64,000 bases of DNA from JALYXI01 sp963716685 (GTDB lineage Bacteria; Acidobacteriota; Terriglobia; Bryobacterales; Bryobacteraceae), in NCBI GenBank assembly GCA_963716685.1, contig CAVQTR010000003.1:1426001-1490000 (forward strand), in the 5' to 3' direction. The notes below the pieces were generated by a model. The model worked only from the letters and a program-made list of their open reading frames with translations. It made no database searches and was not told the DNA's origin. Shown here one piece after another: positions 35,132 to 43,281 of this stretch (the stretch's first letter is position 1; each line of letters starts with the position of its first letter). The position numbers and the translations under genes were made by a program.

Positions 35132-37788
35132 TAGCTCGCGGCCGCGTGCATGGCCGCGGTGAACTCCCATCGACAGGTATCGCGAAAATCGCAGAAATCA
35201 CACTGGTCTGAATCTTTCGGCCGAGGCAGAATGCGCCCGGACCGGAAGCTTGCGATAGCGGCGCGCGCAGCCGCCACCCCGTTCTCCGTCCAGGCGGCAT
35301 CCAGAGGATGCAGCTTCAGTTCGGTGCCGGGCACGGCGCCCCAGCCAAATGGTTTGGGTTCCTGTTTGTTCGGGTCGGTGCGAACGTTGTAGTACACCAT
35401 GGCCGCGATTGGCCGCTCGCCCTGGACCCCAGCGACATACAGCGGCCCCTGCAGCAGCGTTTCGTCGTCCACTTTTTTCTTCGTATTCGTCGCGTTGCTG
35501 TACTTGTAATCGACGATCACCAGCGAACCGTCCGGGAAAGTCTCGAGACGGTCGATCCGGCCGCGCGCTATCGTGCCCTCGCCCAGATTGATTTCGATGT
35601 TGACCTCCAGTTCCGCCGGGTTTCCGCGCGGCCACGACTGGTCGTCCGCAAAACGGCTGAGGGCGGCGCGCATCTGCCGGCGCAGCACCTCGGTACGGTA
35701 ACCAATGGAGATGCGCAGATCCTCGCATTTCCGCGTGAAACTCTCGTCGAAGAGAGGACCAATGGGGGCCCGGGCGGGATACCAGGCCGAAAGCACCTGA
35801 TGCACCAGAATACCCTGCTGCAGCGCATCCAGACGGTCTTCCGGACGCGGAGGCGCCGGCTTCAGATCCAGGATATTGCGGGCCAGAAACTTAAATGAGC
35901 ATTGAAGATAGTTCTCAAGAGCCGTGACGCCCAAAGCTGCGCTGCGCTGCTGCAGAACCGGAAACAAATCGGCACTGACGATGGCACTCGGAGGCGCGGC
36001 GCGCCGCGGTTTCTGTTCGGGCAGCACCGGCACGGCGGGTTCTTCCCTGGCTTCCGGCGTTTGCCAGAAGACGGAGGGCAGATTCTGTTCTTCGCGCGCG
36101 TAGCTCAGCACCAGTTCCGTGCCCGCGTTCGCCGCCACGGCTTCGAACAGCGAGTGCTCTTCCGCATCGCGATCTTCGGAGGAAGAAACGCGCACGCCCT
36201 CCCGCTGCAGGCGCCGCATCGCCACATCTGAGACGAATGGGTTCTGCGGATTGCGCCGCGGAAACTCGCGCTCAGCGAGTCCGCACAGGAAGATCGTCGA
36301 GAGATCCCACTGGCGGGCTTCGTAGACGCTCATGACGTGGACCACGTTTGAGCGAGCATCGGCGATGCGCAGCGGCGTCAACCGGAGGATAGTCTTCGCC
36401 GCGCGCCAGAACTCGTCGAGCGGAAGCAGCTCAGAGGAACCCTTCCACCACTCCGAGGACTCCTGCATCGCACTCTCGAAAAGATCCAGGGCGGCACTCT
36501 GGCTCCGGAACATTTGAACGCGGCTCCACGGCTCGGTTCCGGTGGTTCGGCCGGGAGTAAACAGCCGGCGGAGCGTGCCCAGTTCTCTCGCCCAGTCGGA
36601 GGCCCGCAGCTTTTTCCCGCGCCACCTGTCGAGAACGTCCCAGGCTTCGGGAATGCGCTTTTGCGAATCCGGGTGGGCAGTGGCGCGGAGTTCCGGCAGT
36701 CCGCGGCCGGGAAGCCCCTTCCGCACCGCGAAATCCAGCCGGTCCATGGCGGCGGAGTTGGCGTTTCCCGGGGCCAGGCGCAGAGCGGTGAGGCACTGGC
36801 CAAACTCCCAGCCGGAGAGCATGGCGTCTACCGTCGCAATGAGGTAGGCGGCGGCGGAGTTGCGGTGTAATTCGGCCGTGAAATAGAAGCGCGCGGGAAT
36901 GCCGAAGCGCTCGAAGGTGGATTCCAGAAGACCCGCATATCGATCGGGATTGCGCAGAACCAAACCAATTTCGCGAAACGCATGTCCGCTGGCCAGAATG
37001 CGCCGCGCGATCTCGTCCGCTTCGCGTTCGAGGGAGTCGGCGGCAAAACGAACCCAATCTGCCTGGCGAGGCGCCGGGGCGGGGAGTTCCCGCACTTCGG
37101 CGTGAAGCTGAGCGAACCGCCGCCGGGTGGACAGTGACGACGCGTCAAGGGGCAGCGTCACAACAACTTCCCGCGTCGCCGAGAGCGCCTCTACCAGACC
37201 GAGCTCCGGATCAGTGAAGGCGGTAAAACCGTCGAACCAGATTTCGCGCAGCTGTCCGGCGGCCCCGGCACGCACCTGTTCGGCGGCCCGGCGCAGCAGA
37301 CCGGCCCGCGTCACCAGACCGCGTGCGGCCATCTGCTCTTCCACGTGCCGCCACACCAGTGCCAGCGCAGGCGCGGCAGGAGCCTCGGCGCGCAGCCCAC
37401 TGAGCGCCGCGCGCCCGCATCCCGCCGTATCCAGCATCTCGAGCGCCTGTGCCGCTGAGGCTGCGAAGCCTGGTGCATCGATTACGCCGGCGAACTCGCC
37501 GGGCGCTACCTGGCGCAACGCTTCGTCCACCATGAGGTGGAACAGCGGCCGCGACACCAGCCGAACATCCGTAATCAGCGAGCTCGCGAACTTGGAAAAC
37601 GTCTGAATCAGCTCCGGACGAAAGACCAGCCCGGCACGCGCCTGCTGATGCCGCAGGTGCTCAGCCATAGTGGCAGTGGGCACCAGAAGCCGCACGTCGG
37701 GGCGGCCGGCGCGCGCGGCTGCGCGAAGCCGATCGAGAACAAAAGCAGATTTACCGGAACCGGGGAGCCCGGTCAGGACCAGCATCAC
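35131..37788 (-). CDS. addB: AddB-type helicase/nuclease subunit with FeS cluster motif
   Basis: 885 residues. The N-terminal P-loop GLPGSGKS (residues 7-14) begins a UvrD-like fold whose later helicase motifs are degenerate, as in AddB. The C-terminal PD-(D/E)xK nuclease has LVIVDYKYSNA and a downstream CDFCDFRDTC (C-x2-C-x5-C). With the earlier Cys in LENYLQCSFKF, this matches the four-cysteine FeS staple of AddB nucleases. It forms the double-strand-break resection complex with AddA. It starts 12 nt after the stop of the TIGR03437-domain gene, all on the minus strand. Confidence 0.88.
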   Translation of the reverse strand: MMLVLTGLPGSGKSAFVLDRLRAAARAGRPDVRLLVPTATMAEHLRHQQARAGLVFRPELIQTFSKFASSLITDVRLVSRPLFHLMVDEALRQVAPGEFAGVIDAPGFAASAAQALEMLDTAGCGRAALSGLRAEAPAAPALALVWRHVEEQMAARGLVTRAGLLRRAAEQVRAGAAGQLREIWFDGFTAFTDPELGLVEALSATREVVVTLPLDASSLSTRRRFAQLHAEVRELPAPAPRQADWVRFAADSLEREADEIARRILASGHAFREIGLVLRNPDRYAGLLESTFERFGIPARFYFTAELHRNSAAAYLIATVDAMLSGWEFGQCLTALRLAPGNANSAAMDRLDFAVRKGLPGRGLPELRATAHPDSQKRIPEAWDVLDRWRGKKLRASDWARELGTLRRLFTPGRTTGTEPWSRVQMFRSQSAALDLFESAMQESSEWWKGSSELLPLDEFWRAAKTILRLTPLRIADARSNVVHVMSVYEARQWDLSTIFLCGLAEREFPRRNPQNPFVSDVAMRRLQREGVRVSSSEDRDAEEHSLFEAVAANAGTELVLSYAREEQNLPSVFWQTPEAREEPAVPVLPEQKPRRAAPPSAIVSADLFPVLQQRSAALGVTALENYLQCSFKFLARNILDLKPAPPRPEDRLDALQQGILVHQVLSAWYPARAPIGPLFDESFTRKCEDLRISIGYRTEVLRRQMRAALSRFADDQSWPRGNPAELEVNIEINLGEGTIARGRIDRLETFPDGSLVIVDYKYSNATNTKKKVDDETLLQGPLYVAGVQGERPIAAMVYYNVRTDPNKQEPKPFGWGAVPGTELKLHPLDAAWTENGVAAARAAIASFRSGRILPRPKDSDQCDFCDFRDTCRWEFTAAMHAAAS

Positions 37789-37800
37789 GACCCGAGGCTC

Positions 37801-40659
37801 CTAATTCGTTCCTGTGGGTGCTACTGTCACCACGATCGAGTTGCTGGATTGGCCGGTCGCCAGCGAACGGACCACCACCACATTCGATCCGGTCAGAACA
37901 TTGGCCGGAATCTGAGCCTGGATGGTGCCGTCCGAAGACTGCAGCAGGGGCAGGGAAACATCGTTGAAGGTAACGCAGCTGCCACCCAGCACCGTAGGCG
38001 CGGGGAGCGTATTCGCGGTTGCCGTACTTGCCAGGCCGGAGCCGGTGACATTGATGAATGTTCCAGGGGCCAGCGTGCTGCCGGTTGCGGGTTTTACGCC
38101 GCTGACCACGGGCACCGGCGCGCCGCTCAGCGTCAGCGGTACCACCGTCAGGCCGGAGAGCGTTAGAATGTACGCGGTTCCATTCGTATCCACCACCATT
38201 TGACGGGGCGGAATGTTGGTGCGGGTGGTGCCGAAGACAGTCCAGCGCGGCTGTTCCGCCACCACGCCCAGCAGCGACGATTGCCCGGTGTTCACATTCA
38301 CGGCTTCCAGCGTGGGCCTCTGTTCATCCGCCGAAGTGGCCGTAATGCTGGAGCGAAAGCTGGTGGTGAACGCGACGAAGTTGCTCTGATCCACTGGATA
38401 AACCGCGGCGTAGTTTCGCTGCGTGGCGCTCGCGACAAAGGTGCCGGAGGTGGGAAGCTGCGTTAGCGAGGAGTTGAGAATCTGTGCTCCCACAAGGTAG
38501 AACGCTCCGCCGGGTGCCGCGCCGATGGGCCCAAAATAGCCCGCAGTGTTCAGGGACGCGGAGGGTATCAGCTGCGAGGCGCTGATGTAGGAATCCGAAG
38601 CAGCCTGGTAGAGAAATGCTTCGCCGCTTCCCGCGAGCGTCAGAATGGACGAGCCGTCGGTCGAGCCGATCATGGAAGTGGGCTCGGTGAAATTGCTGGT
38701 CGTGCCTACGGTGGTGATGGAATCCACGGGCCGAACGGTGGCAACGTTGCCGGTGGAAAGCTTCCACTGGCCGCCGTTCGACATGATGAACTCCAGGCCG
38801 AAGTATCCGTAAGCGAGTGAGTGCGGATTGTTGACCGCCGCGTTGGTGCCGCTTGCCTGCCGCGGCAGCGGGGGGAAGTTGATGTAGCCGGTGAACACGG
38901 GCGGATTCTGCGTCAGATCTACGATGGAGATCAGTTCGCCGCCGGTGGTGCCGACATATAAGGTGTTGCCGTCAGTCGAGAGCGCCATTTGGTGCGGCAG
39001 CTGCCCAACAGTCACCGGCGCGAGAAACACCTGATTCGCCGTGTCGAAGACTTCAATACGGTTCTGCCCGGAGTTGCTGATGTAGACGCGGTTGCGCGGC
39101 TGGTCCAGAACAATGTCGTAGAGCCCCTCGTTGCCGCCCGTGAACGCCGGGTTTGACGCGGAGGTGGGCGAACTGTTGGTCAGCGTGGGAATCGGAAAGA
39201 TGAGACCGCGCTGGTCCGCATCGCGTTTGTTCATGTAGACGTGAATCGTGTTTGGAATGTTGATCGCCTGGTTGGATGCCAGGTTGACGTCGAGCGGCGT
39301 CCCGGAAAGAGTTTGCGCGCCGGTATAGAGGTTGGTACCGGACTGACGGCTGACATTCGCCCTGCCCGGATCCATAGTGAACGCGATGGAAGAGGGCGCG
39401 ACTCCGCTCTTCACCTGCGTCGCAAGGGATTGGTTCAGGTTGTTGATCGAATAGGTGAGCTTGCCGCCGCCCATGTTGTTGACGTTGACCGTTCCCGACG
39501 CCAGACCCCGGTTGCACGGGTTCGAGCTGAGGAAAATCTGCGTCTGATCGGGCTGAATGATCGGGTAATTGTAAAGCGTCGAGAGCGGCAGATAAATCAT
39601 GCCCGATTGGGATAAGCTCCAGGCGTTCGCGTTATTGGAAGTGATTACCATTTTCGCGACAATGCTCTCGGGCAGCCTGATGCCAAGCTGTATTTTCAGA
39701 TTGTGAGAATCGCTGATCAGCAGAGTGGAAGAGGAAGGCGCGGGCGCCGGCAGGGTCGCCGCAGCCACATTGAAGGCGCTGTAGATCAAATTTCCGTCTT
39801 GCTGAGTGAAGACGCTGCCGCCTACGTTCTGCTGGGTATTGAAAGCGGCGGTGAACGTGAACGGCGCGTTGGCGTTAGTCTGTTGGGCGATGACGGAAAG
39901 TGACGCGGTGTCGTAGAGCGTGTATCCAGCCATGAAGCGTGACCCGTCAGGCGCGATCGAAAGCACTGTCGACTGGCCGGTAACCGTGCGGCTGCGCAGA
40001 ATAGTTCCGGAGAGAACTTCATAGACGAACAGATATGTCTGCGTCGTCGTCGGGCTGGTCAGTCCGATGATGTAGCTGCCGTCCGGCGTACGGATCAGCT
40101 TGCTGTAGAACGTGGTCTGCGGGCGCGTAAGCGTTTGGCCCTGAAGCGGAGCGGGTGTCGAGGGGGTAGGGGGCTCGGGGACCGCGGTCAGCTGCAAACC
40201 GCTCGCCTGAGTCTGATCGAAGATGAGCAGCGAGTTCGTGGCTCGCGTCGAAATCAGCGCGCGTCCGTCGATTCCGACCTCTACGCCTTCGGGAACAGCC
40301 GGCAGGGAAACAGTTTGCGTGACCTGCAGCCGCGTCAGATCGATGACGTTGACTGTCGAGCTGCCTGAGTTCGTCACATAAAGATACGCGCCGTCCATCG
40401 AGATCGCGGCCGCGAGCGGCAGTTTGCCCACCGTCACGCTGGTGGTCAGCTGGTTGGCGGAAGTGCTGTAAACATCGATCCGGTTGTTGTTCGTATTCAC
40501 CAGATACAAACGCTGGCGAGCTTCGTCCAGCACGATATCCGAAGGGGTGCCGCCCGGAAGCGCAACCGTGGTACCGAATGTGGCCGCCGTGGTGATTTGT
40601 GCCTGCCCGGCGACAGGGAGTAGACACAGCAATACTGCAAAAAGGGGAACCCGACTCAT
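37801..40659 (-). CDS. secreted beta-propeller protein with TIGR03437-type C-terminal domain
   Basis: 952 residues from ATG 40659, which opens a clean signal peptide (MSRVPLFAVLLCLLPVAGQAQ). Two regions of YVTN/YncE-like beta-propeller repeats are visible: GTPSDIVLDEARQRLYLVNTNNNRIDVYS with later blades, and again LYDIVLDQPRNRVYISNSGQNRIEVFD. The C-terminal about 90 residues (SGVKPATGSTLAPGTFINVTGSGL, then IQAQIPANVLTGSNVVVVRSL, closing with SIVVTV) match the domain TIGR03437, described from Candidatus Solibacter. Probably exported or surface-bound; no enzymatic motif. Ligand and role unknown. Confidence 0.85.
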   Translation of the reverse strand: MSRVPLFAVLLCLLPVAGQAQITTAATFGTTVALPGGTPSDIVLDEARQRLYLVNTNNNRIDVYSTSANQLTTSVTVGKLPLAAAISMDGAYLYVTNSGSSTVNVIDLTRLQVTQTVSLPAVPEGVEVGIDGRALISTRATNSLLIFDQTQASGLQLTAVPEPPTPSTPAPLQGQTLTRPQTTFYSKLIRTPDGSYIIGLTSPTTTQTYLFVYEVLSGTILRSRTVTGQSTVLSIAPDGSRFMAGYTLYDTASLSVIAQQTNANAPFTFTAAFNTQQNVGGSVFTQQDGNLIYSAFNVAAATLPAPAPSSSTLLISDSHNLKIQLGIRLPESIVAKMVITSNNANAWSLSQSGMIYLPLSTLYNYPIIQPDQTQIFLSSNPCNRGLASGTVNVNNMGGGKLTYSINNLNQSLATQVKSGVAPSSIAFTMDPGRANVSRQSGTNLYTGAQTLSGTPLDVNLASNQAINIPNTIHVYMNKRDADQRGLIFPIPTLTNSSPTSASNPAFTGGNEGLYDIVLDQPRNRVYISNSGQNRIEVFDTANQVFLAPVTVGQLPHQMALSTDGNTLYVGTTGGELISIVDLTQNPPVFTGYINFPPLPRQASGTNAAVNNPHSLAYGYFGLEFIMSNGGQWKLSTGNVATVRPVDSITTVGTTSNFTEPTSMIGSTDGSSILTLAGSGEAFLYQAASDSYISASQLIPSASLNTAGYFGPIGAAPGGAFYLVGAQILNSSLTQLPTSGTFVASATQRNYAAVYPVDQSNFVAFTTSFRSSITATSADEQRPTLEAVNVNTGQSSLLGVVAEQPRWTVFGTTRTNIPPRQMVVDTNGTAYILTLSGLTVVPLTLSGAPVPVVSGVKPATGSTLAPGTFINVTGSGLASTATANTLPAPTVLGGSCVTFNDVSLPLLQSSDGTIQAQIPANVLTGSNVVVVRSLATGQSSNSIVVTVAPTGTN

Positions 40660-40702
40660 AGAGGGACCGGTGGATGAAAACAAGTAATGAAAGTGACCTC
40701 TG

Positions 40703-40708
40703 ATTATA
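40703..40708 (-). promoter_or_regulatory. -10 element for the TIGR03437-domain gene
   Basis: A perfect TATAAT on the minus strand lies 43 nt before ATG 40659; TTGCGG 16 bp upstream could be the -35. It sits in a direct repeat: TTATAACCCGC occurs at 40704-40714 and again at 40718-40728. Confidence 0.45.
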
Positions 40709-40764
40709 ACCCGCGATTTATAACCCGCAATCCCGCCTGAAGTTCCCGAGATCCCGCCGGGAGG

Positions 40765-41547
40765 TCACCCGGGGAGCAGGCTTGCGGAAGCTGCGTCCAG
40801 GTAGATCAGCGAGCGGGGATGACGTTGCACGAGCGAGCCCGGGCACGCCGTGGTCACCGGACCCAGCAGTGAATCGCGAACGGCTCTCGCCTTGCGCAGA
40901 TCGGGGACGCAGCACACCCACGTATGCACCTGCAACAGGGTGCTGCAGGTGACGGTAATCGCCTCACGCGGCACATTTTCCATGCCGTCGAAATGGCCTT
41001 CCCCGGCCTGCTGGCGGCGGCACGCCTCATCCAGAACAACGCGTTTCAGGATGGCGGGATCTTCGAAATCGGCTACCGGCGGATCGTTGAAAGCAATATG
41101 GCCGTTCTCCCCGATGCCGACGAAACCGAGGTCGAAGGGTTCTTCCCGAATCAGGGCCGCATAGCGCGCGATTTCCCGATTGAGATCGAGCGCGTCGCCT
41201 TCTATGTAGTGCATCCGGCCGGGGTGGACCTTTTTCTCGAAACGCGTTCGGATCCAGTAACGAAAGCTGGAGGGATGCGTTGGCGGCAGGCCCACGTACT
41301 CATCCAGATGAAATGCTTCCACGGCCTGCCAGTTCACTTCGCTGTGCTGAACCAGAGCCTCCATAAATTGCAGCTGGCTGTTGCCCGTAGCCACAAACAC
41401 GCGCGCTTTGTTCCGCCGGGCAATGGCATCCTGGAGAATCTGCGCGGCTGCGTTCGCGGCCGCTCGCCCCAGCTCGGCGGGACCGGGAAACACACGCACC
41501 TCTGCCGCGCGGAAAGTTTGCGCTGGAATCTCATCACCCAGTCTCAC
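40765..41547 (-). CDS. nagB: glucosamine-6-phosphate deaminase
   Basis: 260 residues, the NagB family size. It converts glucosamine-6-phosphate to fructose-6-phosphate and ammonia. Family blocks visible are VFVATGNSQLQFMEAL, the active-site AFHLDEYVGLPPTHPSSFRYW, DLGFVGIGENGHIAFNDPP with the catalytic His, and ITVTCSTLLQ. GTG start at 41547 with a perfect TATAAT 7 nt upstream and no Shine-Dalgarno. No nagA is adjacent. Confidence 0.93.
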   Translation of the reverse strand: MRLGDEIPAQTFRAAEVRVFPGPAELGRAAANAAAQILQDAIARRNKARVFVATGNSQLQFMEALVQHSEVNWQAVEAFHLDEYVGLPPTHPSSFRYWIRTRFEKKVHPGRMHYIEGDALDLNREIARYAALIREEPFDLGFVGIGENGHIAFNDPPVADFEDPAILKRVVLDEACRRQQAGEGHFDGMENVPREAITVTCSTLLQVHTWVCCVPDLRKARAVRDSLLGPVTTACPGSLVQRHPRSLIYLDAASASLLPG

Positions 41548-41554
41548 ATCCGGG

Positions 41555-41560
41555 ATTATA
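41555..41560 (-). promoter_or_regulatory. nagB: -10 element of nagB
   Basis: A perfect TATAAT on the minus strand, 7 nt before GTG 41547; TATTCA 17 bp upstream is a 3/6 -35 match. Predicts a leaderless message. Confidence 0.5.
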
Positions 41561-41623
41561 CCCGCGCTTTCCGGCGCTGAATAACGCGGCGTCCTTTCAG
41601 GAACTTCCGCCCGAAACCCGTGT

Positions 41624-41629
41624 TATAAA
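41624..41629 (+). promoter_or_regulatory. -10 element before the DUF192 gene
   Basis: TATAAA lies 7 nt before the TTG start at 41637. It may drive the DUF192-TPR-Flp run. Confidence 0.4.
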
Positions 41630-41636
41630 CAAGCAA

Positions 41637-41984
41637 TTGAAAATCTGTGTACGGAACCAGACGCGAGGGGTCGTTCTGGGTGACAGTGTCATGGTTGCGC
41701 GCTCCAGTTCGGAGCGGCGCCGGGGACTGCTGGGCCGCAGTTCGCTTGGCGCCGGTGAAGGTCTGTGGATCTCCCCCTGTGAAGGAGTGCATTGTTTTGG
41801 AATGAAGTTCGCGATCGATGTGCTGCATCTGGATCGTGAAAAAAAAGTGAAGAAGGCTCGCTCGCATATGAAACCGTGGCGCATTTCGTTTTGTCTGACT
41901 GCCCGCTCCGTACTGGAACTTCCCTCTGGGACGATTGCGCGCACCGGCACGCAATGCGGCGATCAGCTGGTGTTTGAAAAATAA
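41637..41984 (+). CDS. DUF192 family protein
   Basis: 115 residues covering a whole DUF192 domain: RNQTRGVVLGDSVMVARSSSERRRGLLGR, GEGLWISPCEGVHCFGMKFAIDVLHLD and the closing ARSVLELPSGTIARTGTQCGD. No signal peptide. The family's function is unknown; it is small, beta-rich and often exported or placed beside pilus and secretion genes. TTG start chosen because it aligns with the domain start. It ends 2 nt before the TPR lipoprotein gene. Confidence 0.85.
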   Translation: MKICVRNQTRGVVLGDSVMVARSSSERRRGLLGRSSLGAGEGLWISPCEGVHCFGMKFAIDVLHLDREKKVKKARSHMKPWRISFCLTARSVLELPSGTIARTGTQCGDQLVFEK

Positions 41985-41986
41985 GA

Positions 41987-42982
41987 ATGGCGCCACGTCT
42001 TTATCTTTCGGTCGTTCTATCGAGCGCAGTTGCCTTCACCGGCTGTGCGCAACGCTCGGCGGTCCTGCATCCTCCGGCTCCGGTCACCACGCGGGACAAC
42101 CGCCGCATTCACAATGCGACCGACGCGGGTGAGGGCGATTATCTGCTGCGCGCCATGCGCCAGCGCGTGATCGAACATCCGGACGACCTCGCCGCGCGTC
42201 TGGAACTGGCGCATGCTTATGAGTCGCGCGGCGTACCCGAACTGGCGCTCGAGCACTACCGGCTGGCGGCGGATCGCTTCCTGCAATCGGCGGAAGCGCA
42301 CCTGGAGCTGGCGCGTTCTCTGGATGCGGCGCGCCTTCCTGCCGAGGCGGTGCGCGTTCTGCAGGAATTTCTGCACGAGCACCCGCAGCGCGCGGTTCGA
42401 TATGAATCCTGGCTGGGCATCCTGAACGACGACGCGGGCGACTGGAAGGCCGGCGAAACGGCCCATCGCGAGGCCATACGCATGGCGCAGGCCGAATCCG
42501 AGGACCGCGATTACCTGCACAACAATCTGGGCTACTGCCTGCTGAAGCAGGGCCGCAAAGCCGAAGCGGTCGCTGAGTTCCGCGCGGCGCTGTCGCTGAA
42601 CCGGGGTTCGGAAACCGCGCGAGACAATCTGGCGGAGGCGCTGGCCGACAATCCAAAGTCGGCGATTCTGCACTGGCAATCGGTGAACGAGCCGGCGGCG
42701 GCACACAGCAACCTGGCAGCGGTGCTGATCGAGCAGGGTAAGTATGCGCAGGCGCGAGCCGAGATCGCGCGGGCGCTGGGCTATAATAGGACCCATTCGG
42801 CAGCGCTCGCGAATCTGAAACTGGTCTCGGAACTGGATGGGAAACCTGCGATCATCCCTGCCGCACAGGCTCGTAAAAGCATGGCCGCGCGGTGGAAGGA
42901 GAGGATGGCGCAGTGGTTCGCCGCCCCTCCATCGGACACCCGGGGCAAACCGGAAAGCAACCCTCAAACTGCATCTCGATAA
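41987..42982 (+). CDS. TPR-repeat lipoprotein (TadD-like position)
   Basis: 331 residues. The N-terminus ends in a lipobox-like AFTGC, so the mature protein is probably lipidated at Cys20. The rest is made of tetratricopeptide repeats (LAARLELAHAYESRGVPELALEHYRLA, DYLHNNLGYCLLKQGRKAEAVAEFRAAL, AAHSNLAAVLIEQGKYAQARAEIARAL). It lies directly before the Flp pilin gene. Tad loci usually carry a TPR lipoprotein, TadD, needed for pilus assembly, and this is the likely counterpart. Confidence 0.85.
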   Translation: MAPRLYLSVVLSSAVAFTGCAQRSAVLHPPAPVTTRDNRRIHNATDAGEGDYLLRAMRQRVIEHPDDLAARLELAHAYESRGVPELALEHYRLAADRFLQSAEAHLELARSLDAARLPAEAVRVLQEFLHEHPQRAVRYESWLGILNDDAGDWKAGETAHREAIRMAQAESEDRDYLHNNLGYCLLKQGRKAEAVAEFRAALSLNRGSETARDNLAEALADNPKSAILHWQSVNEPAAAHSNLAAVLIEQGKYAQARAEIARALGYNRTHSAALANLKLVSELDGKPAIIPAAQARKSMAARWKERMAQWFAAPPSDTRGKPESNPQTASR

Positions 42983-42996
42983 ACGGAAGACAAACA

Positions 42997-43182
42997 ATGA
43001 AAAACCTGATGATTCGTTTCCTCAAAGAAGAAGATGGCCAGGATCTGGTCGAGTACGCGTTGATTGTGGCCGCCGTCGGTCTGGCGCTCATCACCACCGT
43101 CAACCAGCTTTCGCAGGGAATTGTCAGCCTGTACTCCAGCATCACGGGCGACCTTTCCAGCATCGGCACCACTGCGCAATAA
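42997..43182 (+). CDS. flp: Flp family type IVb pilin
   Basis: 61 residues. A short charged leader MKNLMIRFLKEEDG is followed by QDLVEYALIVAAVGLALITTV. This matches the Flp cleavage rule G/xxxxEY, with the conserved Glu-Tyr at +5/+6 of the mature protein and one hydrophobic helix. After cleavage by the CpaA peptidase it would polymerise into the Tad pilus. GGAAG lies 6 nt before ATG 42997. Confidence 0.95.
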   Translation: MKNLMIRFLKEEDGQDLVEYALIVAAVGLALITTVNQLSQGIVSLYSSITGDLSSIGTTAQ

Positions 43183-43228
43183 GGGGCCTCGCGTCCCGGG
43201 AGCAGCTATCTGCGAACCTCTTTCAGCG

Positions 43229-43242
43229 CCCCCGCTGGGGGG
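43229..43242 (+). terminator. G/C hairpin between flp and the next gene (possible attenuator)
   Basis: CCCCC (43229-43233), loop GCT, GGGGG (43237-43241) form a short strong stem 46 nt after the pilin stop, with no U run after it. It could partly stop transcription so that pilin mRNA exceeds that of the assembly genes. Confidence 0.35.
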
Positions 43243-43281
43243 TTCCGTATTGTAACGTCTTCGTCCTCGCGAACGCGGGCT

